From Embleya scabrispora DSM 41855 (GTDB lineage Bacteria > Actinomycetota > Actinomycetes > Streptomycetales > Streptomycetaceae): a stretch of 64,000 nt of DNA. The stretch is from contig NZ_KB889664.1 in assembly GCF_000372745.1 (NCBI RefSeq), positions 319,665 to 383,664 of the forward strand, given 5' to 3'. Under the pieces are notes generated by a model. That model had not been told where the DNA came from. It ran no database searches and saw nothing but the letters and a program-made list of their open reading frames with translations. Position numbers and translations under genes: made by a program. Of the stretch, positions 38,164-47,952 are shown one piece after another (position 1 is the first letter of the stretch; every line of letters begins with the position of its first letter).

Positions 38164-38298
38164 CGGGTCGCCGGCAGCGCCCACCCGTCACCGGGCGCCG
38201 AACCGGGCCGGACGCCGCCGACGGGCCGGTGCGCGCGGCCCGCGACGGACGCTGCCCGGCTGAACGAGGCACCGGCCCCCGGGGCCCGTGATTCCGGG

Positions 38299-38976
38299 CT
38301 ATTCGGCGTCCACGCGAACCCTCGGTACGGCTTCGCCGTCGATGTCGCCCGTCGCACCGGCCGCGGCCCGGGCCAGGGTGTCCTCGGTGAGCTCCGGGTC
38401 GGCGAGCAGGGCGGGCAGGAGCAGGTGCCACAGATCGGTCAGGTCGTCCTCGATGTCGGCGCGTCCGGAGAGCGCGTCGGAGACGGTGTGCATGCCGAAG
38501 AAGGCGTGGATGATCGAGCGTGCGGCCGCCGCCGGATCGACGCGCTTCGCCAACTCGCCCTTCTCCCGCGCCCGATCCAACAGCGCGCGGGCGGTGGCGA
38601 TCCAGCCCACGAAGGGAGTCGGCAGTATCGCGTCGATGGCATAGCGCTCGCCCCACAGCCGCGCTCCGCCACGAACCACCGGATCGTCGCGATAGGCCCG
38701 GGCCACCGCGAAGCTCAACCGCACCAGGCCCTCCAACGCGGGTGCGTCCGCCGGGCTTTGCCGTTCGATCAGCTCCGGCCAGGTGGCGAAGTGCGCCTCG
38801 ACGACCGCACGGGCCAGGGCATCCTTGTTGGAGAAGTGGAAATAGATGGCACCGCTGGTGAGTCCCGACGCGTTGCCGATGTCACTGATGCTCGTCCCGG
38901 CGAAGCCCCGCTCGTGGAACAGGCGTGCCGCCGTCTCCAGAAGGGATTGGCGAGTCGTTCCTGCCCGTGCCTGCAC
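38299..38976 (-). CDS. Gamma-butyrolactone receptor-type TetR regulator (ScbR/ArpA family)
   Basis: A regulator of 225 residues. The N-terminus TRQSLLETAARLFHERGFAG and SGAIYFHFSNKDALARAVVE is typical of butyrolactone receptors, and the core continues VVRGGARLWGERYAIDA, then ARALLDRAREKGEL, as in ScbR. These proteins repress antibiotic and signalling genes until they bind the lactone. The GTG at 38976 has GGAGG eight bases upstream. It is divergent from an AfsA/ScbA-type synthase gene, the classic quorum-sensing pairing. Confidence 0.82.
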   Translation of the reverse strand: MQARAGTTRQSLLETAARLFHERGFAGTSISDIGNASGLTSGAIYFHFSNKDALARAVVEAHFATWPELIERQSPADAPALEGLVRLSFAVARAYRDDPVVRGGARLWGERYAIDAILPTPFVGWIATARALLDRAREKGELAKRVDPAAAARSIIHAFFGMHTVSDALSGRADIEDDLTDLWHLLLPALLADPELTEDTLARAAAGATGDIDGEAVPRVRVDAE

Positions 38977-39006
38977 GTGCCACCTCCAGCTCGGATGTCT
39001 GCGTGG

Positions 39007-39015
39007 AAACTGGTT
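39007..39015. promoter_or_regulatory. Weak candidate core of an autoregulatory (ARE-like) element
   Basis: AAACTGGTT lies 31 bases before the receptor start, in the receptor/synthase intergenic region. Receptor binding sites of this family often contain such AAAC/GTTT cores, but the surrounding 26-base element is not convincing. It is recorded only as a place to look. Confidence 0.2.
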
Positions 39016-39158
39016 GCTGTCGCGGCTCGTGTCCGCGGGTGCCCGACGCCACGCGACAGCACGTCGATCGCCGGCTTTTCCAGGCGCGTTCGGTGCCGCG
39101 CGACGCACGGCGAGAAGACGACGTGCACCTTCCCGACCTCTGGGTTCTGCTTGTGTTC

Positions 39159-40082
39159 ATGACTACCTTTGGCGGCGGCGCGGCGTTCTCGGGTCTCTCG
39201 GTGAGACCGCTGAGCTGGTCGCGCACCGTGGCACGAGAGTCGGTACACCGGACCTCGGTGGCCGAGGTGTTGCTGACCGATGTGGTGCGCCTCGCGGAGG
39301 CGTCCTTTTTGACGGCGGCCCAATGGCCTCGCTCGCATCCCACGTTCCCGCCGGCCGGTGACGGCGGACACAGTCGGCTGATGATCGTGGAAACCCTTCG
39401 CCAACTGGGGATCTTCATCCCGTCGCAGTTCTTCTCGGTGCCCCTGGAAGCGCACTTTCTGATCAAGGACCTTTTCTACGGTGTCGACATCGCCATGGAG
39501 CCGCGTTTGCAGAGCGGCGCCACCGATATCACCTGTTTGGCGGAAGTCGACGACCTGCGCCCCACGCACGACGGCCACGGGCTGAGGGGATTGCGACTGC
39601 GCATTCGCCTCTCGGCCGGCGTCACGACCTTCGCCCGCGCGGGAGGCAACGCGCGATTCCTGGACGCGCGCACGTACGCGGCTCTGCGCGGCGCGCCACT
39701 GGGGCCGCAAGCGCCTCGACCGCGCCGCAGACCGACGCCGGAGGCGGTGGACGCGGTCCTGCCCCGCGACGTGCTGCTCGCGCACAGCGACAGCGGGACC
39801 CTGGAACTGGATCCGGCCGATCACCTGCATCCGTTCTTCTTCGACCACACCGGCGACCACGTGCCCGGAATGGTGCTCGTCGAGGCCGCCCGGCAGGCGA
39901 TCGCGGTCTTGAGCGACGGCGAGTTGTTGCGGCCGACCGCGTTTCGACTGCGCACCCCGCACTTCACCGAGTTCGATCCGCCGGCACGAGTCGAGTGCTT
40001 CCTGCACAGCGGCCGGCAGGCATCGTTTCGTTTCCGGCAGGGAGCGAGCCACACGGCGGCGGGGGCACTGCGCTACCGCTGA
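39159..40082 (+). CDS. ScbA/AfsA-family gamma-butyrolactone biosynthesis protein
   Basis: A protein of 307 residues with the two AfsA repeats. The first runs around RESVHRTSVAEVLLTDVVRL and AQWPRSHPTF; the second around PRDVLLAHSDSGTLELDPAD and HPFFFDHTGDHVPGMVLVEA. AfsA proteins condense a beta-ketoacyl chain with dihydroxyacetone phosphate in signal synthesis. The ATG at 39159 lacks a clear ribosome binding site; GTG codons at 39096 or 39132 could be the true start. It is divergent from the receptor gene. Confidence 0.85.
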   Translation: MTTFGGGAAFSGLSVRPLSWSRTVARESVHRTSVAEVLLTDVVRLAEASFLTAAQWPRSHPTFPPAGDGGHSRLMIVETLRQLGIFIPSQFFSVPLEAHFLIKDLFYGVDIAMEPRLQSGATDITCLAEVDDLRPTHDGHGLRGLRLRIRLSAGVTTFARAGGNARFLDARTYAALRGAPLGPQAPRPRRRPTPEAVDAVLPRDVLLAHSDSGTLELDPADHLHPFFFDHTGDHVPGMVLVEAARQAIAVLSDGELLRPTAFRLRTPHFTEFDPPARVECFLHSGRQASFRFRQGASHTAAGALRYR

Positions 40083-40199
40083 GACGCTGCCCGACACCGG
40101 GTGGACGCCGCGCCGCACGGAGCGGGCGCGGGGGCACGCCTTCCGTGGCTTCGCGACGGGTGTGCGGCCGCCGGCGTCACGGAACCGGGCTCTTGAATC

Positions 40200-41126
40200 A
40201 TGTTCATCTACGCCCTGGTGCTGACCCCACCGGTGGAGTGGCTCGTCCCCGAGTTCCCGCTGCGGCAGCGCCACCGCCTGGACGTGCTCGGCGTGCTGTT
40301 GCTCGGCGGCGGCGCCGGACTGGTCCTGCCGGGGCTCAGCCAGGGCCGGGACTGGGGCTGGTGGACTCCGGGCACGGTGGCCTCGTTCGGTGGCGGCGTG
40401 CTGCTGCTGGGGGCGTTCGCCGGATGGGAGTCGCGCGTGTCGCACCCCGACATCGACGTACGCCTGATCGTGCGCCCGGCGATGCGCATGACGCTGCTCG
40501 CGTCACTGTCGGTCGGATTCCTGATCGGTGGCTACGGCCTGCTGATGCCGCAGTTGCTCCAGACCCCGGACCTGCCCGGTATCGGCTACGGAGCCGGCCT
40601 CACCGCGACCGGCGTGGCGCTGTGGACGTTCCCGCAGGGACTTCTCACCATGGCCTGTGGTTCGCTGGGCGGCGTCGCGGACCGGGCACGCGGAGCCCGC
40701 CCGGTCCTGATCGCCGCCGGTTGCCTGCTCGTCGCGGCGCTGACGGCCGCCGCGTGGCTGCCCGGTCAACGCGGGCAAGTCCTGCTGATCGCCGGGGTGT
40801 TCGGCGCCGGCATGGGCCCGTACCACGCGGCCGGCCCCAACCTGGTCGTCGACGCCGTACCGCTGCGCCAGAGCGCCGTCGGCACGAGCATGCTGCCGGT
40901 CGCCAACCAGCTCGGAGCGGCCGCGGCGGCGACCATTCTCGGCGCCGTGATGGCGCGCGACATCGCCCACTCCGACGCGCGCACCGGCCGGATCGTCTAC
41001 GCGGACGCCGCCTTCGAGCACGCCTTCGCGATCTCGGCGGTCGTCGGCCTCGCAGGCGTCCTGGTGGCCGTGCTCATGCGCCACGGACGCGCCCCCGCCG
41101 GCGGAGGCGCCGCGTCCGCCACATGA
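40200..41126 (+). pseudogene. N-terminally truncated DHA2-type MFS exporter
   Basis: The 308 residues carry about eight membrane segments and align with the second part of 14-segment drug exporters (RLDVLGVLLLGGGAGLVLPG, then VGTSMLPVANQLGAAAAATI). The first ~180 residues, with the early segments and the motif GxLaDrxGrkxxl, are missing, and I find no trace of them in the 117 bases upstream. It is therefore probably non-functional. It sits between the signalling pair and a frameshifted dioxygenase, in a region that looks decayed. Confidence 0.6.
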
Positions 41127-41183
41127 GCGCGCGACCGCTTCCCGGCACTCCCTGTTTCCCGCTCACCCCTGGAGGTTTCCACC

Positions 41184-42106
41184 GTGACCGCTACTCCCGA
41201 CACCACCGAGCCGGTGTTCGACAACGGCCTGTCCGCCGTGCCGGTGCGCGAACTCCGCCCCACCGGCGACTACCGGCACACCGCGCCGTACGAACTGTTC
41301 GAACCGGCGCCGTGCAGCCCGACGATCGGCGCGGAGATCACCGGTGTCGACCTGGCCCGGCCGCTCGACCCGAAGCTGCACGCCGAGATGCACCGGGCCC
41401 TGCTCGAATGCAAGGTCCTGTTCTTCCGCGACCAGGACCTCACCGCACCCCGCCACCGCGACCTCGCGCGGCTGTGGGGCACCCCGGAGGTCCATCCCTT
41501 CCTTCCCGAGGCGGACGACGTCGCCGAGGTCGTCCGCCTGTCCCGAGGCGCCGACTCGCCCGCGGTCGAGAACGTGTGGCACTCGGACGCGTCGTTCGAG
41601 ACCACGCCACCGATGGGCACGATCCTGCGCGCCGTGCACGTCCCCGCGGTCGGCGGGGACACGCTGTGGTCGGACATGGCAGCCGCCTCGACGGCTTGCC
41701 GGAGGCGACGAGGACGCGGCTCGACGGGCTGATGGCCGTCCACGATTTCACCCAGACGTTCGGCAACGCCCTCGAACCCGAGGAACCGGCCCGGCAGCAG
41801 GCCGAATACCCGGCCGTCTCGCACCCCGTCGTCCGCACCCACCCGGAGACCGGCCGCCGGCTCATCTCGTCAACCGCATCTTCACCCACCACATCGAGGG
41901 CCTGCCGGACGACGAGAGCCGCGAACTGCCGGCGTTCCGGTACGATCCAGGCCCGACACCCGGAGTATCAGTGCCGGCTGCGCCGGCGCCCCGGCACGGT
42001 CGCGTTCTGGGACAACCGCGCCACGCAGCACTACGCGAGCGCGGACTACTACCCGCACAAGCGGATCATGGAACGGGTGACCATCCTCGGCGACCGACCG
42101 TTCTGA
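41184..42106 (+). pseudogene. Frameshifted TauD/TfdA-family Fe(II)/2-oxoglutarate dioxygenase
   Basis: Homology runs the length of the gene but in three frames. Frame one covers 41184-41687 (SPTIGAEITGVDLARPLDPK, metal motif VWHSDASF). A one-base loss near 41686 moves it to DGLPEATRTRLDGLMAVHDF. A second shift near 41870 gives VNRIFTHHIEGLPDDESREL. A third near 41950 restores HPEYQCRLR and the end motif AFWDNRATQHYASADYYPH, with the distal histidine and arginine. The full protein would be about 305 residues. At least three indels argue for decay, though sequencing error is possible. Confidence 0.75.
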
Positions 42107-42186
42107 GCCCGTTCGAGTGATCGGCCGGGGCCGGCCCTCTCGAAGACCGGGTGTCGCGGTCGGGCCGCTCCCGCCGCTGCGGACGC

Positions 42187-42228
42187 GGCGTCGCCCGACC
42201 CGGACTTCGGGCCGGGACGGGCGACGCC
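42187..42228. terminator. Hairpin terminator between convergent genes
   Basis: Arms GGCGTCGCCCG (42187-42197) and CGGGCGACGCC (42218-42228) pair perfectly around a GC-rich loop that can itself fold. It lies between the dioxygenase pseudogene and the convergent ATP-grasp gene. Confidence 0.65.
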
Positions 42229-42255
42229 ACGCCGACGACACGCGCACCGTCCGGG

Positions 42256-43524
42256 TCAGGCGTCGTCGTGCCCGAAGGCGGCCGCGAGCCGCGTCTCCAG
42301 TTCGATGAGACCGGTGCGACCGGCCGCCATGGCCGCGTACCGCCAACCGGCGCCGTCGACCGGGCGGTCCGTGTAGAGGATCACGCCTTCGCCGGCCTCG
42401 GGCCGAAAGTCCAATCCCGCCTCGATCAGGTGCTCCACCATCGTGTCGAAGGGACGCGGCGGATCGACCCGGATGATGCCGGTGGACCAGGCGGGAGCGG
42501 CATCGCCGGTGAGGCGGGCGACCAGGGCGTGCGGGGTGGTGGTCGCGGTGCGCCGCACGTTGCACTCCAGGGCGTGCAGCGTTCCGTCCCGGGTGCAGAC
42601 CGCGTCCAGACTGAACGGACCGCGGTATCCCTCGGCCACCAGATGTCGGCCCAACGCGAGGGTCCACTCGGTCAATTCGGCGCGGGCGAGGTCCGGGACG
42701 TCGTACAGCGGAGACCGGTATCCGGCGAACGAGCCGCCGGTCATCCGCATCTCCCCGTCGAACGGCACCGATACCCGCTCCGGTGCGCAGTTTCCTTGCG
42801 CGCTGACCGCGTGGGTGTGTTCCACGTATCGCTCGACGACCCAGTGGCCGCCCGCGGGTCGGGGTGTCTCGTCGGGTGGATCGTCTCGGGTGACGAAGTG
42901 CAGACCGTGCCCGCCTGCGGAGCGGTCGGGTTTGACGACCACCCGCTCCCACACGGCGAGGAGTTCGTCGATCACGTGGGGGAGGTTCGCGCCCGTGCAC
43001 ACGGCCCCGTCGGGCAGGCGCATGCCGAGCCCGGGAGCCACCGCACGGAAGCCGGATTTCGTGTTCAGGTCCGCCACGGTGCGCACGGTCCGCGGCGAGG
43101 GGGCGCCCGCCTCATAGGGTTCGATCCCGATGCCGAGGTCGGCGGCGAGCGCGACGCAGGCTTCGTCCAGGGCGGTCGGGAGCAGACGGGCCCGCGGGCG
43201 TTCGCGCAGGAGTGCGCGCAGTGGCTCCAGCAGGCCGTGTGCGGAGACGGCGTCCGCCGTCGGCACGTGGGGGATGTCCGGCACGGTGACGACGGTGACG
43301 CGGTCCCGGGGCATCCCGAGTCGGGTGAAGGCGTAGCGGCAAAAGGACTCGGACGGCGGAACCGGGACCAAGAGGACGTCACCGGGGCGGGTGAGCCAGA
43401 TCGTGCGAGGGGCCTGTTCCGACCACCGGCGCGGAACCGACGCCGCACGAAGGTCGACCGTCAGCGGCGACACGAAGTTGGCGAGGACGACGAGCGGGTG
43501 ACCGTCCTCGCGTGAGGCGACCAT
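42256..43524 (-). CDS. ATP-grasp ligase related to peptide ligase PGM1
   Basis: A protein of 422 residues. The N-terminal ~150 residues form a pre-ATP-grasp domain (VVLANFVSPLTVDLR, PRTIWLTRPGDVLLVPVPPS). The rest is an ATP-grasp core with ERVVVKPDRSAGGHGLHFVT (ATP-binding lysine and glycine loop), VVERYVEH, and the metal-binding end ALECNVRRTATTTPHALVAR. PGM1 joins a non-standard amino acid to a peptide in pheganomycin synthesis, so an amide ligase in a small-molecule pathway is likely. The ATG at 43524 follows AGGAAG. It is next to the decayed dioxygenase and near the signalling genes. Confidence 0.75.
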   Translation of the reverse strand: MVASREDGHPLVVLANFVSPLTVDLRAASVPRRWSEQAPRTIWLTRPGDVLLVPVPPSESFCRYAFTRLGMPRDRVTVVTVPDIPHVPTADAVSAHGLLEPLRALLRERPRARLLPTALDEACVALAADLGIGIEPYEAGAPSPRTVRTVADLNTKSGFRAVAPGLGMRLPDGAVCTGANLPHVIDELLAVWERVVVKPDRSAGGHGLHFVTRDDPPDETPRPAGGHWVVERYVEHTHAVSAQGNCAPERVSVPFDGEMRMTGGSFAGYRSPLYDVPDLARAELTEWTLALGRHLVAEGYRGPFSLDAVCTRDGTLHALECNVRRTATTTPHALVARLTGDAAPAWSTGIIRVDPPRPFDTMVEHLIEAGLDFRPEAGEGVILYTDRPVDGAGWRYAAMAAGRTGLIELETRLAAAFGHDDA

Positions 43525-43578
43525 GGGGTACCGCTTCCTCTCGCGTTCCGCGTGTGCCCCCGGCGGCGGGGGTGTCGC

Positions 43579-44142
43579 TCAGGCCGAGGCCAGGGTGATG
43601 TCGATCCGACCGAGGAAGTCCTTCAGGTCGTCCGGGGTGCGCGAGGTGATCATCACCCAGGTGCCGGTGTCGTCCTGGACCACCGGTTCGTCCAGCCAAT
43701 GGCCGCCGGCGTTGCGGATGTCCGTCTCCAGGGAGGCGTAGGAGGTCAGGGTTCGGCCCCGGACCACGTCGGCCTCGACCAGGGCCCACGGGCCGTGGCA
43801 GATCGCGGCGACGGGCCGTCCCGAGGAGGTGAACGAGTGGACGATGCCGATCGCGGTGTCGTTCAGGCGCAGCGAGTCGGCGTTGAGCGTGCCGCCCGGT
43901 ACCAGCAGGAGGTCGTAGCGGTCCGGATCGGCCTCGGCCAGTGTGAGGGTGGGCTGCACGCTCTCGCCCGGGTCCTTGTCGCCGACGAGTGTTCCGATCG
44001 GATCCGAGGACACCGCCGCGATGTCCACCTCGGCGCCGCGATCACGCAAGTGGCGAGCCGGGACGATCAGTTCGTCCTGCTCCACGCCGTAATTGGTGAC
44101 GATCGCCAGGATGCGGCGCCCGGTCAGGTCGGTGTCGGACAT
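43579..44142 (-). CDS. DJ-1/PfpI-family protein
   Basis: A protein of 187 residues. The nucleophile elbow is AAICHGPWAL with the conserved cysteine. An earlier acidic residue sits in YGVEQDELIVPARHLRDRGA, and PDRYDLLLVPGGTLNADSLR is typical of general stress protein 18-like members. These act as deglycase, protease-like or chaperone proteins under stress. The ATG at 44142 has AAGGA ten bases upstream. It is divergent from the large catalase gene. Confidence 0.88.
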   Translation of the reverse strand: MSDTDLTGRRILAIVTNYGVEQDELIVPARHLRDRGAEVDIAAVSSDPIGTLVGDKDPGESVQPTLTLAEADPDRYDLLLVPGGTLNADSLRLNDTAIGIVHSFTSSGRPVAAICHGPWALVEADVVRGRTLTSYASLETDIRNAGGHWLDEPVVQDDTGTWVMITSRTPDDLKDFLGRIDITLASA

Positions 44143-44374
44143 GGTGACGGGTCCTTGTCTGTGGCGCTCGGCGATGTCTCCGACTGATCCATGCCCCTCG
44201 ATTGCCCGCATCCCGGATGCTGACACCCGGCGCGTGCGCCTGCGCGCCTTCGGGCCGGCGCGGGACGGTTGGGAGAGCCGGGTCGGCCGGCGCGGCGCGG
44301 ATCGACCGTGCGATCGGTCGGGCATCGAACCGGCCGGGGTCGCCGGCTCGCCCCTGCGGCCACCGGGCATTTCG

Positions 44375-44398
44375 GTTTGATCCGGTCGGTACGGGTAG
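44375..44398 (+). promoter_or_regulatory. Sigma-B-like promoter upstream of the catalase gene
   Basis: GTTT (44375-44378), 14 bases, then GGGTAG (44393-44398) matches the Streptomyces sigma-B consensus GNNT-N14-16-GGGTAY except for the last base. It lies 114 bases before the catalase start, within the 369-base spacer between divergent genes. Large catalases of this type (CatB) are sigma-B controlled in S. coelicolor. Confidence 0.45.
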
Positions 44399-44511
44399 CC
44401 GTGACTGTCGCGACCCGTTCGGACCCACCCGAGTCGATGCCACCCGGCCGCGAGAGCTGCCACCGGTCCGAGCTCGTTCACCGCCCGAGACTCCTGGTAC
44501 ACGGAGGAAGC

Positions 44512-46764
44512 ATGGCCAAGCCCGAGCCCGCGAGCCGCAAGCCCGACCCCGCGGGTGTGATCCCCGGTCGCCCCGGCAGCGAGCAGGTCCCACTGGACGA
44601 GCCGACGCAACCACGCGAGCCGCTGCCGCCGAAGCCGGACCAGAGTGGTCCCGATGCGGTGAGCCCCACCGGGCAGCCCACCGGGACCGACCAGGCCGCC
44701 GTGGCGCAGGGCGGCGCGTACCTGACCACGGCCCAGGGACTGCGCCTGCCGGACACCGATCACTCGCTCAAGGCCGGACCGCGCGGGCCGGTTCTGCTGC
44801 AGGACCACCATCTGCGCGAGAAGATCACTCATTTCGACCACGAGCGCATCCCCGAGCGCGTCGTGCACGCGCGCGGCGCGGCGGCGCACGGCGTCTTCGT
44901 CGGATACGGCAGCGCGGGCAGCGTGAGCAAGGCGGCGTTCCTCGGCAAGGACGTCGAGACGCCGGTGTTCGTGCGCTTCTCGACGGTGCTGGGTTCGCGG
45001 GGCTCGGCCGACACGGTGCGGGACACCCGCGGGTTCGCCACCAAGTTCTACACCACCGAAGGCGTCTTCGACCTGGTCGGCAACAACATCCCGGTGTTCT
45101 TCATCCAGGACGCGATCAAGTTCCCGGACGTCATCCACGCCGGCAAGCCGCATCCCGACCGCGAGATCCCGCAGGCGCAGAGCGCGCACGACACCTTCTG
45201 GGACTTCGTCTCGCTGCACACCGAAGCCACCCACCACACCATCTGGAACATGTCGGACCGCGCCATCCCGCGCTCGTTCCGCACGATGGAGGGCTTCGGG
45301 GTCCACACCTTCCGTCTCGTGGCCGCCGACGGCGGCACCACGCTGGTGAAGTTCCATTGGAAGCCGAAGGCGGGCGTGCACTCCCTGGTGTGGGAGGAAG
45401 CGCAGATCATCAGCGGCATGGATCCCGACTTCCACCGTCGCGACCTCGCCGACGCGATCGAGGCCGGCACGTTCCCGCAGTGGGAGCTGGGCATTCAGAC
45501 CTTCCCGGACACCGCCGATCAGACGTTCCAGGGCATCGACCTCCTCGACCCCACCAAGATCGTCCCCGAGGAGCTCGCGCCGGTCCAGCCGATCGGCCTG
45601 CTCACGCTCAACGCCAATCCCGGCAACTTCTTCGCCGAGACCGAACAGGTGGCCTTCCACCCCGGCCATCTGGTTCCCGGCATCGACGTCACCGACGACC
45701 CGCTGCTGGCCGGCCGGCTGTTCTCCTACCTCGACACGCAGATCAGCCGACTGGGCGGGCCCAACTTCGCCCAGATTCCGATCAACCGCCCGCACGCCCC
45801 GATCAACGACATGCTCCGGGACGGCCTGCACCAGGACGCCGTGCACCGCGGGGTGGCGCCGTATCGGCCGAACTCGCTCGACGGCGGCTGCCCGTTCACC
45901 GCCGGAGCCGACCTCGGCGGGTACGTCGAGGTGCCGGTCCCGCCGGCGCCCGCAACCAAGGTCCGCGAGGCCCCGGCATCCTTCGCCGACCACACGAGCC
46001 AGCCTCGACTGTTCTGGCTCAGCCTGACCCCGGTCGAGCGCGAACACGTGATCGCCGCCTACAGCTTCGAGCTCGGCAAGTGCCGCGAGCCGGCGATCAG
46101 GGAACGCAACCTGCGGGTCCTGGCCGACATCGACCCGCTACTGTGCGCCCGCGTCGCGGAGGGCCTGGGGCTGCCGGCTCCCTCGCCCTCGGGGCCGTTG
46201 CCCTCGGTGGAACCGAGTCCCGCGCTGTCGCAGATCGGCGGGACGTGGCCGATCACCGGCCGCGTGATCGGCATCGTCGCCGACCCGGCCGCCGACCTGG
46301 ACGGCGTTCGTGAGGTGCGGCGGGCGGTGTTCGACGCGGGCATGGTGCCGCTGGTCATCGCACCCACCGGCGGCCCACTCGGAGGCGACGGCGCGTCCAT
46401 CGCCGTACAGCGCACCTTCGCCACGGCCCGTTCGATCGAGTTCGACGCGATCCTGCTCGCCGGTTCACCGGCGCCGGGCAAGGACGCGTACGGCGCGCGG
46501 GACGCCAAGGCGGGCAACGCCACCACCGTGTCCACCACCGACCCGCGGATCGTGCTCATGCTCGCGGAGGCGTACCGCCATGCCAAGGCGATCGGCGGCT
46601 GGGCGAACAGCGCGGAAAGCCTGGTGGCGGCAGGCATCCCGACCGACGCGCCGGGAGTGGTCGTCGCCCGGGACGCGTCCGCCGTACTGGCCCGAATCAT
46701 CGAACTCCTCGGCACACATCGGGTCTGGGAGCGCTTCCCCACGGCGGAGAGCGACGCCATCTGA
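44512..46764 (+). CDS. katE: Large-subunit catalase (HPII/KatE, CatB type)
   Basis: A monofunctional haem catalase of 750 residues. An N-terminal extension (about 75 residues, proline-rich) precedes the core. Catalytic His is in [13 protein letters not shown], Asn in [16 protein letters not shown], and the haem-ligand Tyr in [14 protein letters not shown]. The C-terminal ~150 residues form the flavodoxin-like domain of clade 2 enzymes ([31 protein letters not shown]). The ATG at 44512 follows GGAGGAAGC. It protects against H2O2 in stress or development; a sigma-B-like promoter lies upstream. Confidence 0.95.
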   Translation: MAKPEPASRKPDPAGVIPGRPGSEQVPLDEPTQPREPLPPKPDQSGPDAVSPTGQPTGTDQAAVAQGGAYLTTAQGLRLPDTDHSLKAGPRGPVLLQDHHLREKITHFDHERIPERVVHARGAAAHGVFVGYGSAGSVSKAAFLGKDVETPVFVRFSTVLGSRGSADTVRDTRGFATKFYTTEGVFDLVGNNIPVFFIQDAIKFPDVIHAGKPHPDREIPQAQSAHDTFWDFVSLHTEATHHTIWNMSDRAIPRSFRTMEGFGVHTFRLVAADGGTTLVKFHWKPKAGVHSLVWEEAQIISGMDPDFHRRDLADAIEAGTFPQWELGIQTFPDTADQTFQGIDLLDPTKIVPEELAPVQPIGLLTLNANPGNFFAETEQVAFHPGHLVPGIDVTDDPLLAGRLFSYLDTQISRLGGPNFAQIPINRPHAPINDMLRDGLHQDAVHRGVAPYRPNSLDGGCPFTAGADLGGYVEVPVPPAPATKVREAPASFADHTSQPRLFWLSLTPVEREHVIAAYSFELGKCREPAIRERNLRVLADIDPLLCARVAEGLGLPAPSPSGPLPSVEPSPALSQIGGTWPITGRVIGIVADPAADLDGVREVRRAVFDAGMVPLVIAPTGGPLGGDGASIAVQRTFATARSIEFDAILLAGSPAPGKDAYGARDAKAGNATTVSTTDPRIVLMLAEAYRHAKAIGGWANSAESLVAAGIPTDAPGVVVARDASAVLARIIELLGTHRVWERFPTAESDAI

Positions 46765-46915
46765 CCTCTCGGCACCGTCGTCCGCGTGGTCCCGGGCGCA
46801 CCGAGACGAGGACGTGCCCGAGCCGGTCGCGCATCCCCGCCCTTCCCGAGCCGTGACGCCACGGTTGAGGGAGGGCGGCGGAGCGACCGGGCGGTTCAAG
46901 CGCCCGGCGCGGGCG

Positions 46916-46939
46916 GCATGTGCCCTGCCCTTCGGGTAC
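46916..46939 (+). promoter_or_regulatory. Sigma-B-like promoter upstream of the small hydrophobic protein
   Basis: GCAT (46916-46919), 14 bases, then GGGTAC (46934-46939) fits GNNT-N14-GGGTAY exactly. It lies 145 bases before the start at 47084. I see no other feature in the 319-base spacer 46765-47083. Confidence 0.55.
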
Positions 46940-47083
46940 GCGCCCGGCGGGAACGCCGTGCCGCCGGGCGCCGGCGGGCGAATGCGATGCCGGGCGGGAT
47001 GGGCGACAAATCGGCAGGAAAAGGCACTCGGCCGTGGCGTGCGGACCCAAGGACGGGGCACAAGGTCGGCGGAGGTGAAAACG

Positions 47084-47254
47084 ATGATTCCCCTGCTTCT
47101 CGTCCTGCTCCTCGCACTGGTCCTGTTCGGCCTCGGGTTCGCGGTCAAAATCCTGTGGTGGGTGGCAGTCGTGGTTCTGGTGCTCTGGATCCTCGGCTTC
47201 TTCTTCCGGTCGGCAGGCGCCGGCGGAGGCCGCGGCCGCTGGTACCGCTGGTAG
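47084..47254 (+). CDS. Small hydrophobic stress-associated protein
   Basis: A protein of 56 residues with two hydrophobic segments (LLLVLLLALVLFGLGFAVKI and WWVAVVVLVLWILGFFF) and a glycine/arginine tail ending RGRWYRW. It belongs to a conserved group of actinobacterial membrane proteins annotated simply as hydrophobic protein. The ATG at 47084 has a perfect GGAGG nine bases upstream. Its function is unknown; the upstream sigma-B-like promoter suggests osmotic or oxidative stress induction. Confidence 0.8.
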   Translation: MIPLLLVLLLALVLFGLGFAVKILWWVAVVVLVLWILGFFFRSAGAGGGRGRWYRW

Positions 47255-47333
47255 CGCCACCCGGCCCCCGCCGCGAGCAGCCCTGACCCGCCGGGTGCCA
47301 GGCAGGCGGGTCACGCGCGTGGCAGCGGACGGT

Positions 47334-47900
47334 TCAGTGTCCGCCGCGGCCGGAGAGCAGGTCGCGGGCCCGGTCGACCAGTCCGGCGCCCGGGGCGAGG
47401 ATCCTGTTGGCGGGTGGCGTGTCGGGTGCGGAGGGGTGCGGGCGGGTCGGCGCCGTCTCCTTCGCGGCGCGGACCTTGTCGCCCAACGCGTTCAGCTCTT
47501 CGGTCGTGCAGGCGGCGGCCAGGAGGGGGAACATGCGGCCCTCCTCGTCACGGACGTGTTCGCCCACGGCGAGCCGAAGGCGCGCGACCAGGTCGTCGAA
47601 GCGCGGATCGTCCGCGTCGCGGCCTTCGAGGTCCTTGAGGAGTTCCTCCACTGCGGCGTGATCGGCGATCTCCTTGTCGGCGATCGTGTCGCCGTCCTCG
47701 ATGTGCTCGCGCACCGCCGGGTACAGGTGCATCTCCTCCGCGACGGAGTGACGGACCAACTCCATGGTCAACTCGTCGGCCGCGACGCGCCGCCGCGCGT
47801 CTCCGACCGGCAGGATTTCGATCCGCGCGAACAGCGCGTCGACCTCGCGATGGTCGACGGTGAGTTCCTCGATGACGTTGCCGCCGTGTCCCAGTCCCAT
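47334..47900 (-). CDS. Hemerythrin HHE-domain protein
   Basis: A protein of 188 residues. The HHE residues for a non-haem diiron site occur in IEELTVDHREVDALF, VRHSVAEEMHLYPAV, IADHAAVEELLKDL and LRLAVGEHVRDEEGRMFPLL. The C-terminal ~50 residues are a proline-rich tail. Bacterial hemerythrins bind O2 or act in oxidative and nitrosative stress. The ATG at 47900 is preferred over the frame opening at 47975. Confidence 0.88.
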   Translation of the reverse strand: MGLGHGGNVIEELTVDHREVDALFARIEILPVGDARRRVAADELTMELVRHSVAEEMHLYPAVREHIEDGDTIADKEIADHAAVEELLKDLEGRDADDPRFDDLVARLRLAVGEHVRDEEGRMFPLLAAACTTEELNALGDKVRAAKETAPTRPHPSAPDTPPANRILAPGAGLVDRARDLLSGRGGH

Positions 47901-47952
47901 GTAACCCGCCTCTTCTCGGTACGGCGAGCACCTGGACCCGCGCCCATCTCCG

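Noticed and set aside
41184-42106. Programmed frameshifting of the dioxygenase
   Set aside because: Three separate shifts without slippery heptamers or pseudoknots fit mutation or sequencing error better.
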